From Euryarchaeota archaeon UBA13 (GTDB lineage: Archaea; Thermoplasmatota; Poseidoniia; Poseidoniales; Poseidoniaceae): a stretch of 9,514 nucleotides of DNA. Shown in pieces: positions 1-5,952 of the stretch (its first letter is position 1; each line of letters opens with the position of its first letter). The notes under the pieces were generated by a model, which was not told the origin of the DNA, did no database searches, and worked only from the letters and a program-made list of their open reading frames with translations. The translations under genes were made by a program, and so were the position numbers. The stretch covers positions 1 through 9,514 of the forward strand of contig DAHU01000104.1 of the NCBI GenBank assembly GCA_002495945.1. The letters run 5' to 3'.

Positions 1-206
1 CGTAATTCTGACCATTTTTCTGGTTGATATAAATTAAGACAGTCGCTGGAACATGGGTTATAGGTGCCAACAAAATATTCAAGAATTGTATCGATATTAA
101 TCAACCACGGTATTGTTGCGATAATCCAAACGAATATCAGGATGCCAAATCTAGCAAATAATTCATTCGAATGGGTTGCTATACGAGCATTTGAGTCTGT
201 ACTCAA
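1..206 (-). CDS. N-terminal part of an unidentified membrane protein (runs off the left edge)
   Basis: The minus-strand frame is open from a TAG at about 236-238 to the window edge. Read from a TTG at 204-206 it gives about 68 residues starting STDSNARIATHSNELFARFG, followed by one clear membrane segment (GILIFVWIIATIPWLINI, about residues 20-37) and then a C-S-S-D-C pair (about residues 52-56). The composition is that of a real membrane protein, not of a chance frame. The frame has no ATG or GTG. TTG 206 gives the most natural N-terminus, but a good Shine-Dalgarno site (222-230) is better spaced for a CTG at 216-218, so the start is uncertain. The gene lies 22 nt after the stop of the C-x-C-H protein on the same strand and is probably co-transcribed with it. 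I do not recognise the family. The Cys pair could bind metal or form a disulfide. Confidence 0.6.
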   Translation of the reverse strand, partial: MSTDSNARIATHSNELFARFGILIFVWIIATIPWLINIDTILEYFVGTYNPCSSDCLNLYQPEKWSEL

Positions 207-209
207 ATG
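188..209 (-). repeat. Perfect 9-bp hairpin over the probable start of the left-edge gene
   Basis: CATTTGAGT (188-196) and ACTCAAATG (201-209) are exact reverse complements around a 4-nt loop. In the minus-strand transcript the stem contains the TTG that is the best-looking start of the left-edge gene. It could tune translation of that gene or act as an intercistronic stability element. It has no following U-run on the minus strand, so a simple intrinsic terminator is less likely. Confidence 0.6.
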
Positions 210-221
210 AAGATTCAGATA

Positions 222-230
222 ATCACCTTC
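222..230 (-). promoter_or_regulatory. Shine-Dalgarno site overlapping the stop of the upstream gene
   Basis: The minus strand reads GAAGGTGAT, close to the consensus GGAGGTGAT. It begins inside the TGA stop of the C-x-C-H protein (229-231). It supports a real gene reading left from here. Its distance to TTG 206 is long (about 15 nt), whereas a CTG at 216-218 would be about 5 nt from GGTG, so the site does not settle the start. Confidence 0.5.
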
Positions 231-1173
231 ACACTAGGTCAGTATATTCTTTAGGCGCTCTTGCTTGTACAATTGTTCTGTAGACGCCAAATATTGCCCA
301 CAGCATCAACATGCCTGTGACTAAGATAATGCCCCACGCTTGTGATGAGTCAATTGCCCATGCGAACATTAGGATGGTAATGACAGATAGGATACTTCGT
401 CTTACTCCTTGAGGTATCGCCAAACTCATGTCCAAGTGTGGCGGGCCACCGCCAAATCTTCGTTCATAGAACTCACCTTGAACAACTGCACCAATAATTA
501 TGATAGATAATGTGGTCCAGTAGAATAAGTTCCCGTTGTTGAAGAAGTTGTCTGCGATAGTCTTCTGTCTTTCAGCTTCAACTGCTGCTGGGTCTTCCTC
601 GGCTACGAACAGTGAGTCATAATCACCAACACTGATAGTTCTAAGTGCTAAACTCTCTGAATCATCTTCATATGTTGTTTCTGGAGGGCTAATAGAGAAC
701 GATAGGATATTCCATAAGTCGCCGCCATCAAATTGGCCATTGCCGTTGACAGCATTACCAACAAGCTGGAAAGAAACACTACCTATGTCGGACGAGGGAG
801 CTGTCCATGTTACAACCCAATTATTACCGGGTTCGGATTGAGATAGTGCTCCGGCTTCTTCTGGGACAGTTTGTGAACCTTCACCAGGAGTTAGAGTACC
901 GGAGTTGTAATCCCACAGTAGGAATCCACCGTTTTCATTGGTTGCATGTTGTAGTGTAATTGTAAATTCATAGCTTTCTCCGATACTGTATGAGCGTGGG
1001 ACGCCTGAAATCGAGACAACTACCTCAGTTGATGGTGCACCATCACCGTGACATGTACATCCGGTGTCAACAACTAAATCAGCACCGTTTTTCCATGGCG
1101 GGCCGTTAGGATTTGCAATAACCGGTGCAACCAACAATAATGCCAAAATTGCAATAATCAAGCGGGGCTTCAT
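229..1173 (-). CDS. Secreted, membrane-anchored Reeler-like protein with a C-x-C-H motif
   Basis: A 314-residue protein. Residues 1-20 form a signal peptide (MKPR, a hydrophobic core, then VIA before NPNGPP). The mature N-terminus carries G-C39-T-C41-H42-G, one residue short of a c-type haem site (C-x-x-C-H). Residues about 55-160 resemble the Reeler / choice-of-anchor V domain: YSIGESYEFTITL, then GGFLLWD, then WVVTWTAP and VSFQLVGNAVNGNG. Three membrane segments follow at about 216-232, 259-276 and 278-297. The outer domain would therefore face the cell exterior. The start at ATG 1173 is chosen because GAAGGTG (1180-1186) sits 6 nt upstream and the signal peptide begins there; an upstream in-frame ATG at 1224 has only a weak site. 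It lies 79 nt after pntB on the same strand. Function is unknown: an extracytoplasmic redox or metal protein is a guess from the Cys/His motif and its neighbours. Confidence 0.8.
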   Translation of the reverse strand: MKPRLIIAILALLLVAPVIANPNGPPWKNGADLVVDTGCTCHGDGAPSTEVVVSISGVPRSYSIGESYEFTITLQHATNENGGFLLWDYNSGTLTPGEGSQTVPEEAGALSQSEPGNNWVVTWTAPSSDIGSVSFQLVGNAVNGNGQFDGGDLWNILSFSISPPETTYEDDSESLALRTISVGDYDSLFVAEEDPAAVEAERQKTIADNFFNNGNLFYWTTLSIIIIGAVVQGEFYERRFGGGPPHLDMSLAIPQGVRRSILSVITILMFAWAIDSSQAWGIILVTGMLMLWAIFGVYRTIVQARAPKEYTDLV

Positions 1174-1179
1174 GTTAAA

Positions 1180-1186
1180 CACCTTC
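1180..1186 (-). promoter_or_regulatory. Shine-Dalgarno site that sets the start of the C-x-C-H protein
   Basis: GAAGGTG on the minus strand lies 6 nt before ATG 1173. It favours the signal-peptide methionine over the in-frame ATG 51 nt upstream. Confidence 0.65.
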
Positions 1187-1252
1187 GCACCTAGTTTTAC
1201 CAAAAATTGCACACCTTTGAACATTACCTATTCTACCAGTTGAAAACTCTAA

Positions 1253-2677
1253 TCAAGCCTCTTTAATGGCATTATTCAGTTCTGTCATCATCTTCTTTCC
1301 GTCACCAAACATCATCATTGTTTTGTCCATGTAAAATAGGTCGTTATCTACGCCAGCGTAACCCACTGAAAGGGAGCGCTTGATGATGACTACAGTTCTT
1401 GCTTGGTCAGCATCGATTATTGGCATACCTGCAAGAGGTCCTTCACCAGTCCTTGCAGCAGGATTTGTGGTATCATTGGCACCTATGACTAACGCAACAT
1501 CACAATCCGGGAATTCTGGATTAATTTCATCCATTTCTATGAGTTGTTCGTATGGTACGTTAGCTTCAGCCAATAAAACGTTCATGTGACCTGGCATTCT
1601 TCCGGCCACAGGGTGAATTGCGTAAGCAACTTCTGTATCATACTTATCAGCGATCAGATCGGCAAATTCTTTGACTTGGTGTTGACATTGAGATACTGCC
1701 ATACCATAACCAGGGACAATGATGACTTTTTGCGCACCGTCAATCATCATGGCTACTTCGTCTGCGTCAGAGCCTACCTTGGTTCTGGTTAGCGATTCTT
1801 TTTCTCCGGAGCCTCCGAAAGCCTTGAACAACACATCTGGCAGTGTACGGTTCATTGCTTTGCACATTATGAATGTCAAAATCAATCCGGAAGCACCAAC
1901 TAACGAACCCGCTACTATAAGCACTGAATTATTGATTATGAATCCAGTAAATGCAGCAGCTATACCTGATAATGAGTTGAGTAGCGAAACTACAACCGGC
2001 ATATCTGCTCCGCCAATTGGCAATACAAGCAATATTCCGAGTATTGACGAAACTGCGATTAAACCGAAGATTACATTCTTATCTGTTGGGTTGTCAATTC
2101 CGTAGTAGATTAAGCCAAATGCCGCGATTATTAGCAGAACCTTAACTCCATTTAGCCAACTTGGGCCCCATGTTGGAGTTTTAATCCACTTGCCAAATAC
2201 TTCAACTCCACCCTTTAGTTTCAACATCGCAAGAAGCGAACCAGTTAGAGTCATCCAACCTACTAATGCGGACAATCCTGCGGCAACCATGGTCACGGTC
2301 AGTTGTAGACCGGTTGGGAGTGCAGAACCCTCGATATATCTCCAGGTTTCTGATAATGCTACAAGAGCAGATGCTGCACCACCAAAGCCATTGAACAAAG
2401 CCACTAATTCTGGCATACCTGTCATTTCCACCTTGACAGCCATCCAGTATCCAATCAGTGACCCAAGAACAAGACCGGCGATTATTAAGCCCCATTCTGC
2501 TTTAGCATCTGCTAATTGCATCTCAAGTATCGTAGTAACAACAGCAACCAGCATACCCATTGCTCCCAATTGATTGCCACGAGGAGCAGTTCTTGGATGA
2601 CCTAATTTCTTCAAACCAAAAATAAATAATGCAGCGGCGATAAGGTAGCCAAACGATGTCCAATCACTGAATTCCAT
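1253..2677 (-). CDS. pntB: NAD(P)+ transhydrogenase, beta subunit
   Basis: The membrane-plus-NADP(H) subunit of the proton-translocating transhydrogenase, which drives NADH + NADP+ to NAD+ + NADPH with the proton gradient. Its 474 residues are close to the usual 460-480. Residues about 1-280 hold eight or nine hydrophobic segments. The C-terminal domain III shows the NADP-binding signature PGYGMAV (about 322-328), HPVAGRMPGHMNVLL (355-369), GANDTTNPAA (399-408) and KRSLSVGYAGV (433-443), all near-canonical. In the membrane part, IGGADMPVV and N234 match the E. coli Asn222 region and S147 matches Ser139. The position of E. coli His91 is Asn96 (in LFNGFGG). The start is ATG 2677, because GGAGGGG lies 6 nt upstream; a longer in-frame start at 2707 would overlap pntAb. 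One nucleotide separates it from the pntAb stop, so the two are surely co-translated. Confidence 0.96.
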   Translation of the reverse strand: MEFSDWTSFGYLIAAALFIFGLKKLGHPRTAPRGNQLGAMGMLVAVVTTILEMQLADAKAEWGLIIAGLVLGSLIGYWMAVKVEMTGMPELVALFNGFGGAASALVALSETWRYIEGSALPTGLQLTVTMVAAGLSALVGWMTLTGSLLAMLKLKGGVEVFGKWIKTPTWGPSWLNGVKVLLIIAAFGLIYYGIDNPTDKNVIFGLIAVSSILGILLVLPIGGADMPVVVSLLNSLSGIAAAFTGFIINNSVLIVAGSLVGASGLILTFIMCKAMNRTLPDVLFKAFGGSGEKESLTRTKVGSDADEVAMMIDGAQKVIIVPGYGMAVSQCQHQVKEFADLIADKYDTEVAYAIHPVAGRMPGHMNVLLAEANVPYEQLIEMDEINPEFPDCDVALVIGANDTTNPAARTGEGPLAGMPIIDADQARTVVIIKRSLSVGYAGVDNDLFYMDKTMMMFGDGKKMMTELNNAIKEA

Positions 2678-2678
2678 C

Positions 2679-2990
2679 TTAAGCCCCTCCTTTCTTCTTG
2701 CCAGCAATCATATTCAACATTCTGTTAGTCACGGCAAAACCGCCAACAACGTTGATCATTGCTAATACAACGGCAACAAAGGCCAGGATTCCTGAGACTG
2801 CTGTATCTCCACCTTCATATGCTACATTGGCGCCAATAAGAGCACCAACTATACTTATTCCAGAAATAGCGTTAGCGCCACTCATCAACGGTGTATGTAG
2901 GGTTGCAGGAACCTTGGTAATCAATTCGAAGCCTAAGAAAATGGACAGTACAAACAGTGTTATACTCCCAATTAGCAATTCCGGTGTCAT
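2679..2990 (-). CDS. pntAb: NAD(P)+ transhydrogenase, small membrane alpha-2 subunit
   Basis: A 103-residue membrane protein equal to the C-terminal membrane part of the single-chain PntA of E. coli. It is separate here, as in Rhodospirillum and Thermus. It shows three or four hydrophobic segments and the family signature VPATLHTPLMSGANAISGI (about residues 27-45), with H32 in the conserved LHTP. Position 43 is Ser (in NAISGI); some three-subunit enzymes carry a functional His there. The C-terminus is short and basic (GKKKGGA). Its ATG overlaps the pntAa TGA in an ATGA arrangement, and its TAA is one nucleotide before the pntB start, so the three genes form a tight operon. The membrane domain II of the complex is built from this protein plus PntB. 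Confidence 0.95.
   Translation of the reverse strand: MTPELLIGSITLFVLSIFLGFELITKVPATLHTPLMSGANAISGISIVGALIGANVAYEGGDTAVSGILAFVAVVLAMINVVGGFAVTNRMLNMIAGKKKGGA
2684..2690 (-). promoter_or_regulatory. Strong Shine-Dalgarno site for pntB, inside the end of pntAb
   Basis: GGAGGGG on the minus strand, 6 nt before ATG 2677. The pntAb stop codon falls in the spacer. It fixes the pntB start. Confidence 0.75.
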
Positions 2991-4150
2991 TCTACCACTC
3001 CCGCAAGCCTTGTTTGTTTTTCATGCATTTTACCATCTCGACAAATGAGTACTCCACCCATTCCACTTACGTAGAAATCAGATCCTTCCGGAGCACCAAA
3101 TAATATATCATCGTCATCAGCAAGAGTTACTGCTCCATCACTGACTAATGATGTGATGAAGGTGGTTAGATTGTTTGAGTATAGCATGCTTGCTGTGTTA
3201 GCGATTGTACCGGGTAAATTTGATGTTCCGACTATGATTACTCCGTTATCTGTAGTCACAATCTCTCCAACTTTGGTGTCTTCACAGTTACCTCCAACAT
3301 CAGCATTCATGTCAACTATTACAGCACCCGATTTGAATTCTTTAACTGCCTTACTTGGCACAGTCACAGGTGCTGGTCGGCCAAATATTCTCGCAGTGGT
3401 AATTACAATATCTGCATCTTTAGCCACACCACATACGGTGTCATTCACTTTTTGAATAAACTCTGGTGTCAGTGGCTTTGCGTAACCGGATTCATCTTCA
3501 AAATCGTCCATTCCATCGACTTCAATAAATCTACCACCGACGGATTCAATTTGTTCCGCGGCAGATTTCCTAACATCCGAAGCATAGACAACAGCCCCTA
3601 ACCTCTTGGCAGTCGCAATCGCTTGAAGACCAGCCACGCCGCTACCCATCACCACTACCTTGGCAGGTCTTACGGTTCCCGCAGAAGTTGTCATCATAGG
3701 TATTCCTTTAGGGACATTTGCTGCACCGAGAAGTACAGCCTTGTAACCAGCAAGATTATCCTGGCTGGAATTAACATCCATTGATTGTGCTCTCGAGAGT
3801 CTTCGAGGAATCATGTCCATTGACATCAGCGTGATTTTTGCATCCATACATTGTTTTACTGAGTCAGGATTCCTAAAGGGGTCTGCGACGCACGCTAAGT
3901 TTGTATTTGCTGAAATCCCCTCGATTCCCGGAAAATTAATGCAAATAATATTCTCACATGCCAAGGCATCTGATCGAGAAACGATTTTCGCACCTGCAGC
4001 CTCATATTCACTATCATTGTAGTTTGCTGAAATACCAGCGCCTTTCTCAATATGTACTTCAAAACCCGCTTTTAGCAGTTTTTTGAGGCTCGTTGGAACG
4101 ATTGCAACTCTTGTTTCTTGGTCCGGTTCTTTTGGCACACCTAGTCTCAT
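2987..4150 (-). CDS. pntAa: NAD(P)+ transhydrogenase, soluble alpha-1 subunit (NAD-binding domain I)
   Basis: The cytoplasmic NAD(H)-binding subunit that passes hydride to domain III of PntB. It has 387 residues, near the usual 375-390 for the split form. It begins MRLGVPKE, the standard start of the family. The RQD loop is intact in PRRLSRAQSMD: by alignment R117, Q122 and D125. The Rossmann motif G169-S-G171-V-A-G174 is followed by an acidic residue in SDVR (D192) that fits NAD rather than NADP. The start is ATG 4150; an in-frame GTG at 4159 would add only three residues. It is the first gene of the pntAa-pntAb-pntB operon and lies back to back with mdh. Its TGA overlaps the pntAb ATG by 4 nt. 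Proton-translocating transhydrogenase is common in bacteria and patchy in archaea. Confidence 0.96.
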   Translation of the reverse strand: MRLGVPKEPDQETRVAIVPTSLKKLLKAGFEVHIEKGAGISANYNDSEYEAAGAKIVSRSDALACENIICINFPGIEGISANTNLACVADPFRNPDSVKQCMDAKITLMSMDMIPRRLSRAQSMDVNSSQDNLAGYKAVLLGAANVPKGIPMMTTSAGTVRPAKVVVMGSGVAGLQAIATAKRLGAVVYASDVRKSAAEQIESVGGRFIEVDGMDDFEDESGYAKPLTPEFIQKVNDTVCGVAKDADIVITTARIFGRPAPVTVPSKAVKEFKSGAVIVDMNADVGGNCEDTKVGEIVTTDNGVIIVGTSNLPGTIANTASMLYSNNLTTFITSLVSDGAVTLADDDDILFGAPEGSDFYVSGMGGVLICRDGKMHEKQTRLAGVVE

Positions 4151-4186
4151 TTTTACCACACACCCGATTTATTCCATCTGGGTTGT

Positions 4187-4204
4187 TCCTTGCCAAACCA
4201 AGGA
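4187..4204. repeat. Interrupted palindrome in the mdh/pnt intergenic region
   Basis: TCCTTG (4187-4192) and CAAGGA (4199-4204) are exact reverse complements separated by six bases. The element lies between the divergent genes, close to the expected pnt start site, so it could be an operator. A 6-bp half-site may also arise by chance. Confidence 0.3.
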
Positions 4205-4206
4205 GG

Positions 4207-4213
4207 CTTTTAG
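4207..4213 (-). promoter_or_regulatory. Possible TATA-like box for the pnt operon
   Basis: The minus strand reads CTAAAAG about 57-63 nt upstream of the pntAa ATG. With the usual archaeal spacing of about 25 nt, transcription would start near 4183 and leave a leader of about 30 nt. This is a prediction from position and AT content alone. Confidence 0.3.
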
Positions 4214-4258
4214 ACAAGACGCTTGTTAACCCAAAGCTAATTGAAACAAATCACAACC

Positions 4259-4273
4259 ATTTAACTTATTTTA
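4259..4273 (+). promoter_or_regulatory. Possible TATA-like element for mdh
   Basis: The AT-rich run ATTTAACTTATTTTA lies about 36-50 nt before the mdh ATG, a fitting place for an archaeal TATA box giving a short leader. The 158-bp region 4151-4308 is the only substantial non-coding stretch in the window and must hold the promoters of both divergent units. I see nothing else in it that I can name. Confidence 0.3.
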
Positions 4274-4284
4274 CGCCTTTTGCT

Positions 4285-4300
4285 GGAGGGTTTTGAAGGG
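4285..4300 (+). promoter_or_regulatory. Two tandem Shine-Dalgarno-like sites before mdh
   Basis: GGAGGG at 4285-4290 and AAGGG at 4296-4300. The second is 8 nt from the ATG and is the likely functional site. The first, stronger in sequence, is 18 nt away. Confidence 0.5.
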
Positions 4301-4308
4301 TAATCAAA

Positions 4309-5247
4309 ATGTCGAACTCACGCAAAAAAATAGCAGTTATCGGAGCAGGAAATGTAGGTGCAACATGTGCATTTGTTTTAGCACAAAAGAAACTTGGGGA
4401 CATAGTGCTTCTAGATATCTATGAAGGTTTTGCAAAAGGTAAAGCCTTGGATATGTCACAAAATGGTCAAGTTTTGAATTACGATGGTAATCTAACCGGA
4501 ACAGCCGATTACAATGATATAGCTGGCGCTGATGTTGTTGTCGTCACATCTGGATTTCCGCGTCAGCCTGGTATGACCCGAGAGGATTTAATTGCGAAGA
4601 ACGCCAGCATAGTAAAGCAAGTAGGCGAAGGTATTAGGGAACACGCACCAGATTCAATAATTATCATGGTAACCAATCCATTAGACCTCATGACATACCA
4701 CATGCAAAAGGTAACAGGATTCCCAGCGCATAGAGTGTGTGGCCAAGCGGGAGTGTTAGATAGCGCTAGAATGACTCATTTTGTTGCTGATGCAGTTGGA
4801 TGTTCGGAAGAAGATGTACAAGCTATGGTGCTGGGTGGCCACGGCGATACAATGGTTCCTTTGCCGAGATTCACCACTGTCGGAGGCATTGCTATTACCA
4901 ATCTACTCAGTGATGATGTTATTGATGCAATTTGTCAAAGAACTGCATCTGGTGGCGGTGAAATTGTCCAATTATTAGAACGCGGTTCTGCTTTTTACGC
5001 ACCCGGCTCTGCTGCAGCAATAATGGCAGAAGCAGTGTTAAATGACCGTAAGAGATTAATCCCTGCCTCTGCACATCTCACGGGCCAATATGGTTTAGAT
5101 GATGTTTACATTGGAGTTCCAGTAATACTCGGTGCCAACGGTATCGAGCGTATTATTGAATTAGATCTGAGTGAAGATGAACTTTCAAGTTTACAAAAAT
5201 CTGGCAATTTTTACAAGTCACAGTTGTCAGACATCCTAGGTTACTGA
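4309..5247 (+). CDS. mdh: Malate dehydrogenase, LDH-like type
   Basis: Oxidises malate to oxaloacetate with NAD+ in the cytoplasm (citric acid cycle). The 312-residue length is normal for the LDH-like MDH family. Visible features: Rossmann motif G12-A-G14-N-V-G17; D36 at the end of the second strand (LLD), which fits NAD; substrate loop R85-Q-P-G-M-T-R91, where Arg in the position of the lactate dehydrogenase Gln marks malate specificity; N123 in TNP; D151 and R154 in GVLDSAR; catalytic H178 in GGHGDTMVP. No key residue is missing. The nearest other reading, lactate dehydrogenase, is disfavoured by R85. It is divergent from the transhydrogenase operon, which fits a shared role in NAD(H)/NADP(H) balance. 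Its last 7 bp overlap the end of the convergent ygfZ-like gene. Confidence 0.95.
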   Translation: MSNSRKKIAVIGAGNVGATCAFVLAQKKLGDIVLLDIYEGFAKGKALDMSQNGQVLNYDGNLTGTADYNDIAGADVVVVTSGFPRQPGMTREDLIAKNASIVKQVGEGIREHAPDSIIIMVTNPLDLMTYHMQKVTGFPAHRVCGQAGVLDSARMTHFVADAVGCSEEDVQAMVLGGHGDTMVPLPRFTTVGGIAITNLLSDDVIDAICQRTASGGGEIVQLLERGSAFYAPGSAAAIMAEAVLNDRKRLIPASAHLTGQYGLDDVYIGVPVILGANGIERIIELDLSEDELSSLQKSGNFYKSQLSDILGY

Positions 5248-5942
5248 CCTCGCTTAAGGACAAGAGATTTCGCTTTACCATGCGTTGATGCTTCATCTGG
5301 TTTTAGTGAATCATTTTCCATACACGTCAATAGATAAATGCCCTTTCCTCTAGTGCGCATTCTGGTTAATATTTCTTGTCCGGTGAAACAACCTTTATTC
5401 TCGTGCACCTGTGAATTTAGTCCACATTGATATGGGTTTTTCTTGCTGGATATTTCAAATCCGTACCATGGTATTATGTGTTTTATTCGCCATTCATTAA
5501 ATGCTTCTAAATTAGTATTGCAAGGCCTACGCTCGAGTTTAGTGGAATACATTTCAAATTGATATTTACCTTCGATTGTAACAATTGTACAACCGTCTTT
5601 AGATGAGATTTCCACATTAGAAATTTCTTCATCAAAAATTAAATCGACATAGTTTAACTTAGTTACATCATTAATCCCAACGTCTTGGCCTAAAATTTTC
5701 ATATTGAGATAATCCACGAGCTTTACAAAATCATCCGTAATAGTAATTCCCACTAGCATCTCGTTAAGATTGAATAGATGCAGTTGGCCAAGAATTTTCG
5801 CTTTGTTTGATAGTATACACGTGCTAATAACTTGGTTATCTTGGAAATCGATTTTATTGCTTGACAAACCATCAAGAAACCTAACCCTGTCTTTGCCTGT
5901 TAATATGATGATGTGTGCATCATCGTAAGCCATTCGTGGCAT
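5241..5942 (-). CDS. ygfZ: Short YgfZ/IBA57-family protein (folate-binding-fold Fe-S assembly factor)
   Basis: A 233-residue member of the GcvT-like YgfZ/IBA57 (COG0354) family. The diagnostic motif K183-G-C-F-T-G-Q-E190 is intact, with the conserved Cys185, and the N-terminal half has the family pattern LTGKDRVRFLDGLSSN (residues 15-30). Relatives bind folate and help mature or repair [4Fe-4S] clusters together with A-type carriers. It is shorter than E. coli YgfZ (about 326 residues): only about 40 residues follow the motif, so the C-terminal barrel is reduced. The start is ATG 5942, with AGGTG (5948-5952) 5 nt upstream; an in-frame ATG at 5978 would overlap the upstream gene by 28 nt and lacks family similarity. 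It lies 8 nt after the A-type carrier gene. The KGCFTGQE motif argues against glycine-cleavage GcvT. Confidence 0.85.
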   Translation of the reverse strand: MPRMAYDDAHIIILTGKDRVRFLDGLSSNKIDFQDNQVISTCILSNKAKILGQLHLFNLNEMLVGITITDDFVKLVDYLNMKILGQDVGINDVTKLNYVDLIFDEEISNVEISSKDGCTIVTIEGKYQFEMYSTKLERRPCNTNLEAFNEWRIKHIIPWYGFEISSKKNPYQCGLNSQVHENKGCFTGQEILTRMRTRGKGIYLLTCMENDSLKPDEASTHGKAKSLVLKRGQ

Positions 5943-5947
5943 TGCAG

Positions 5948-5952
5948 CACCT
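5948..5952 (-). promoter_or_regulatory. Shine-Dalgarno site of the ygfZ-like gene, overlapping the upstream stop
   Basis: AGGTG on the minus strand, 5 nt before ATG 5942. It overlaps the TAG of the A-type carrier (5951-5953), so translation of the two genes is likely coupled. Confidence 0.6.

Noticed and set aside
1174..1224. Longer start for the C-x-C-H protein at ATG 1224
   Set aside because: It would put 17 residues before a typical signal peptide, and the strong GAAGGTG site lies just before ATG 1173.
1380..2573. Several plus-strand open frames (1380-1589, 1719-2105, 2190-2573) opposite pntB
   Set aside because: They are antisense to a strongly conserved pntB, have no recognisable motifs and no ribosome-binding context.
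2678..2707. Longer start for pntB at 2707
   Set aside because: It would overlap pntAb by 29 nt; ATG 2677 has GGAGGGG at ideal spacing.
4309..5247. Lactate dehydrogenase instead of malate dehydrogenase
   Set aside because: Arg85 replaces the Gln that marks lactate specificity, and the loop reads RQPGMTR as in malate dehydrogenases.
5241..5942. Glycine-cleavage T protein (GcvT)
   Set aside because: The protein is much shorter than GcvT, has the YgfZ/IBA57 KGCFTGQE motif, and has no other glycine-cleavage genes nearby.
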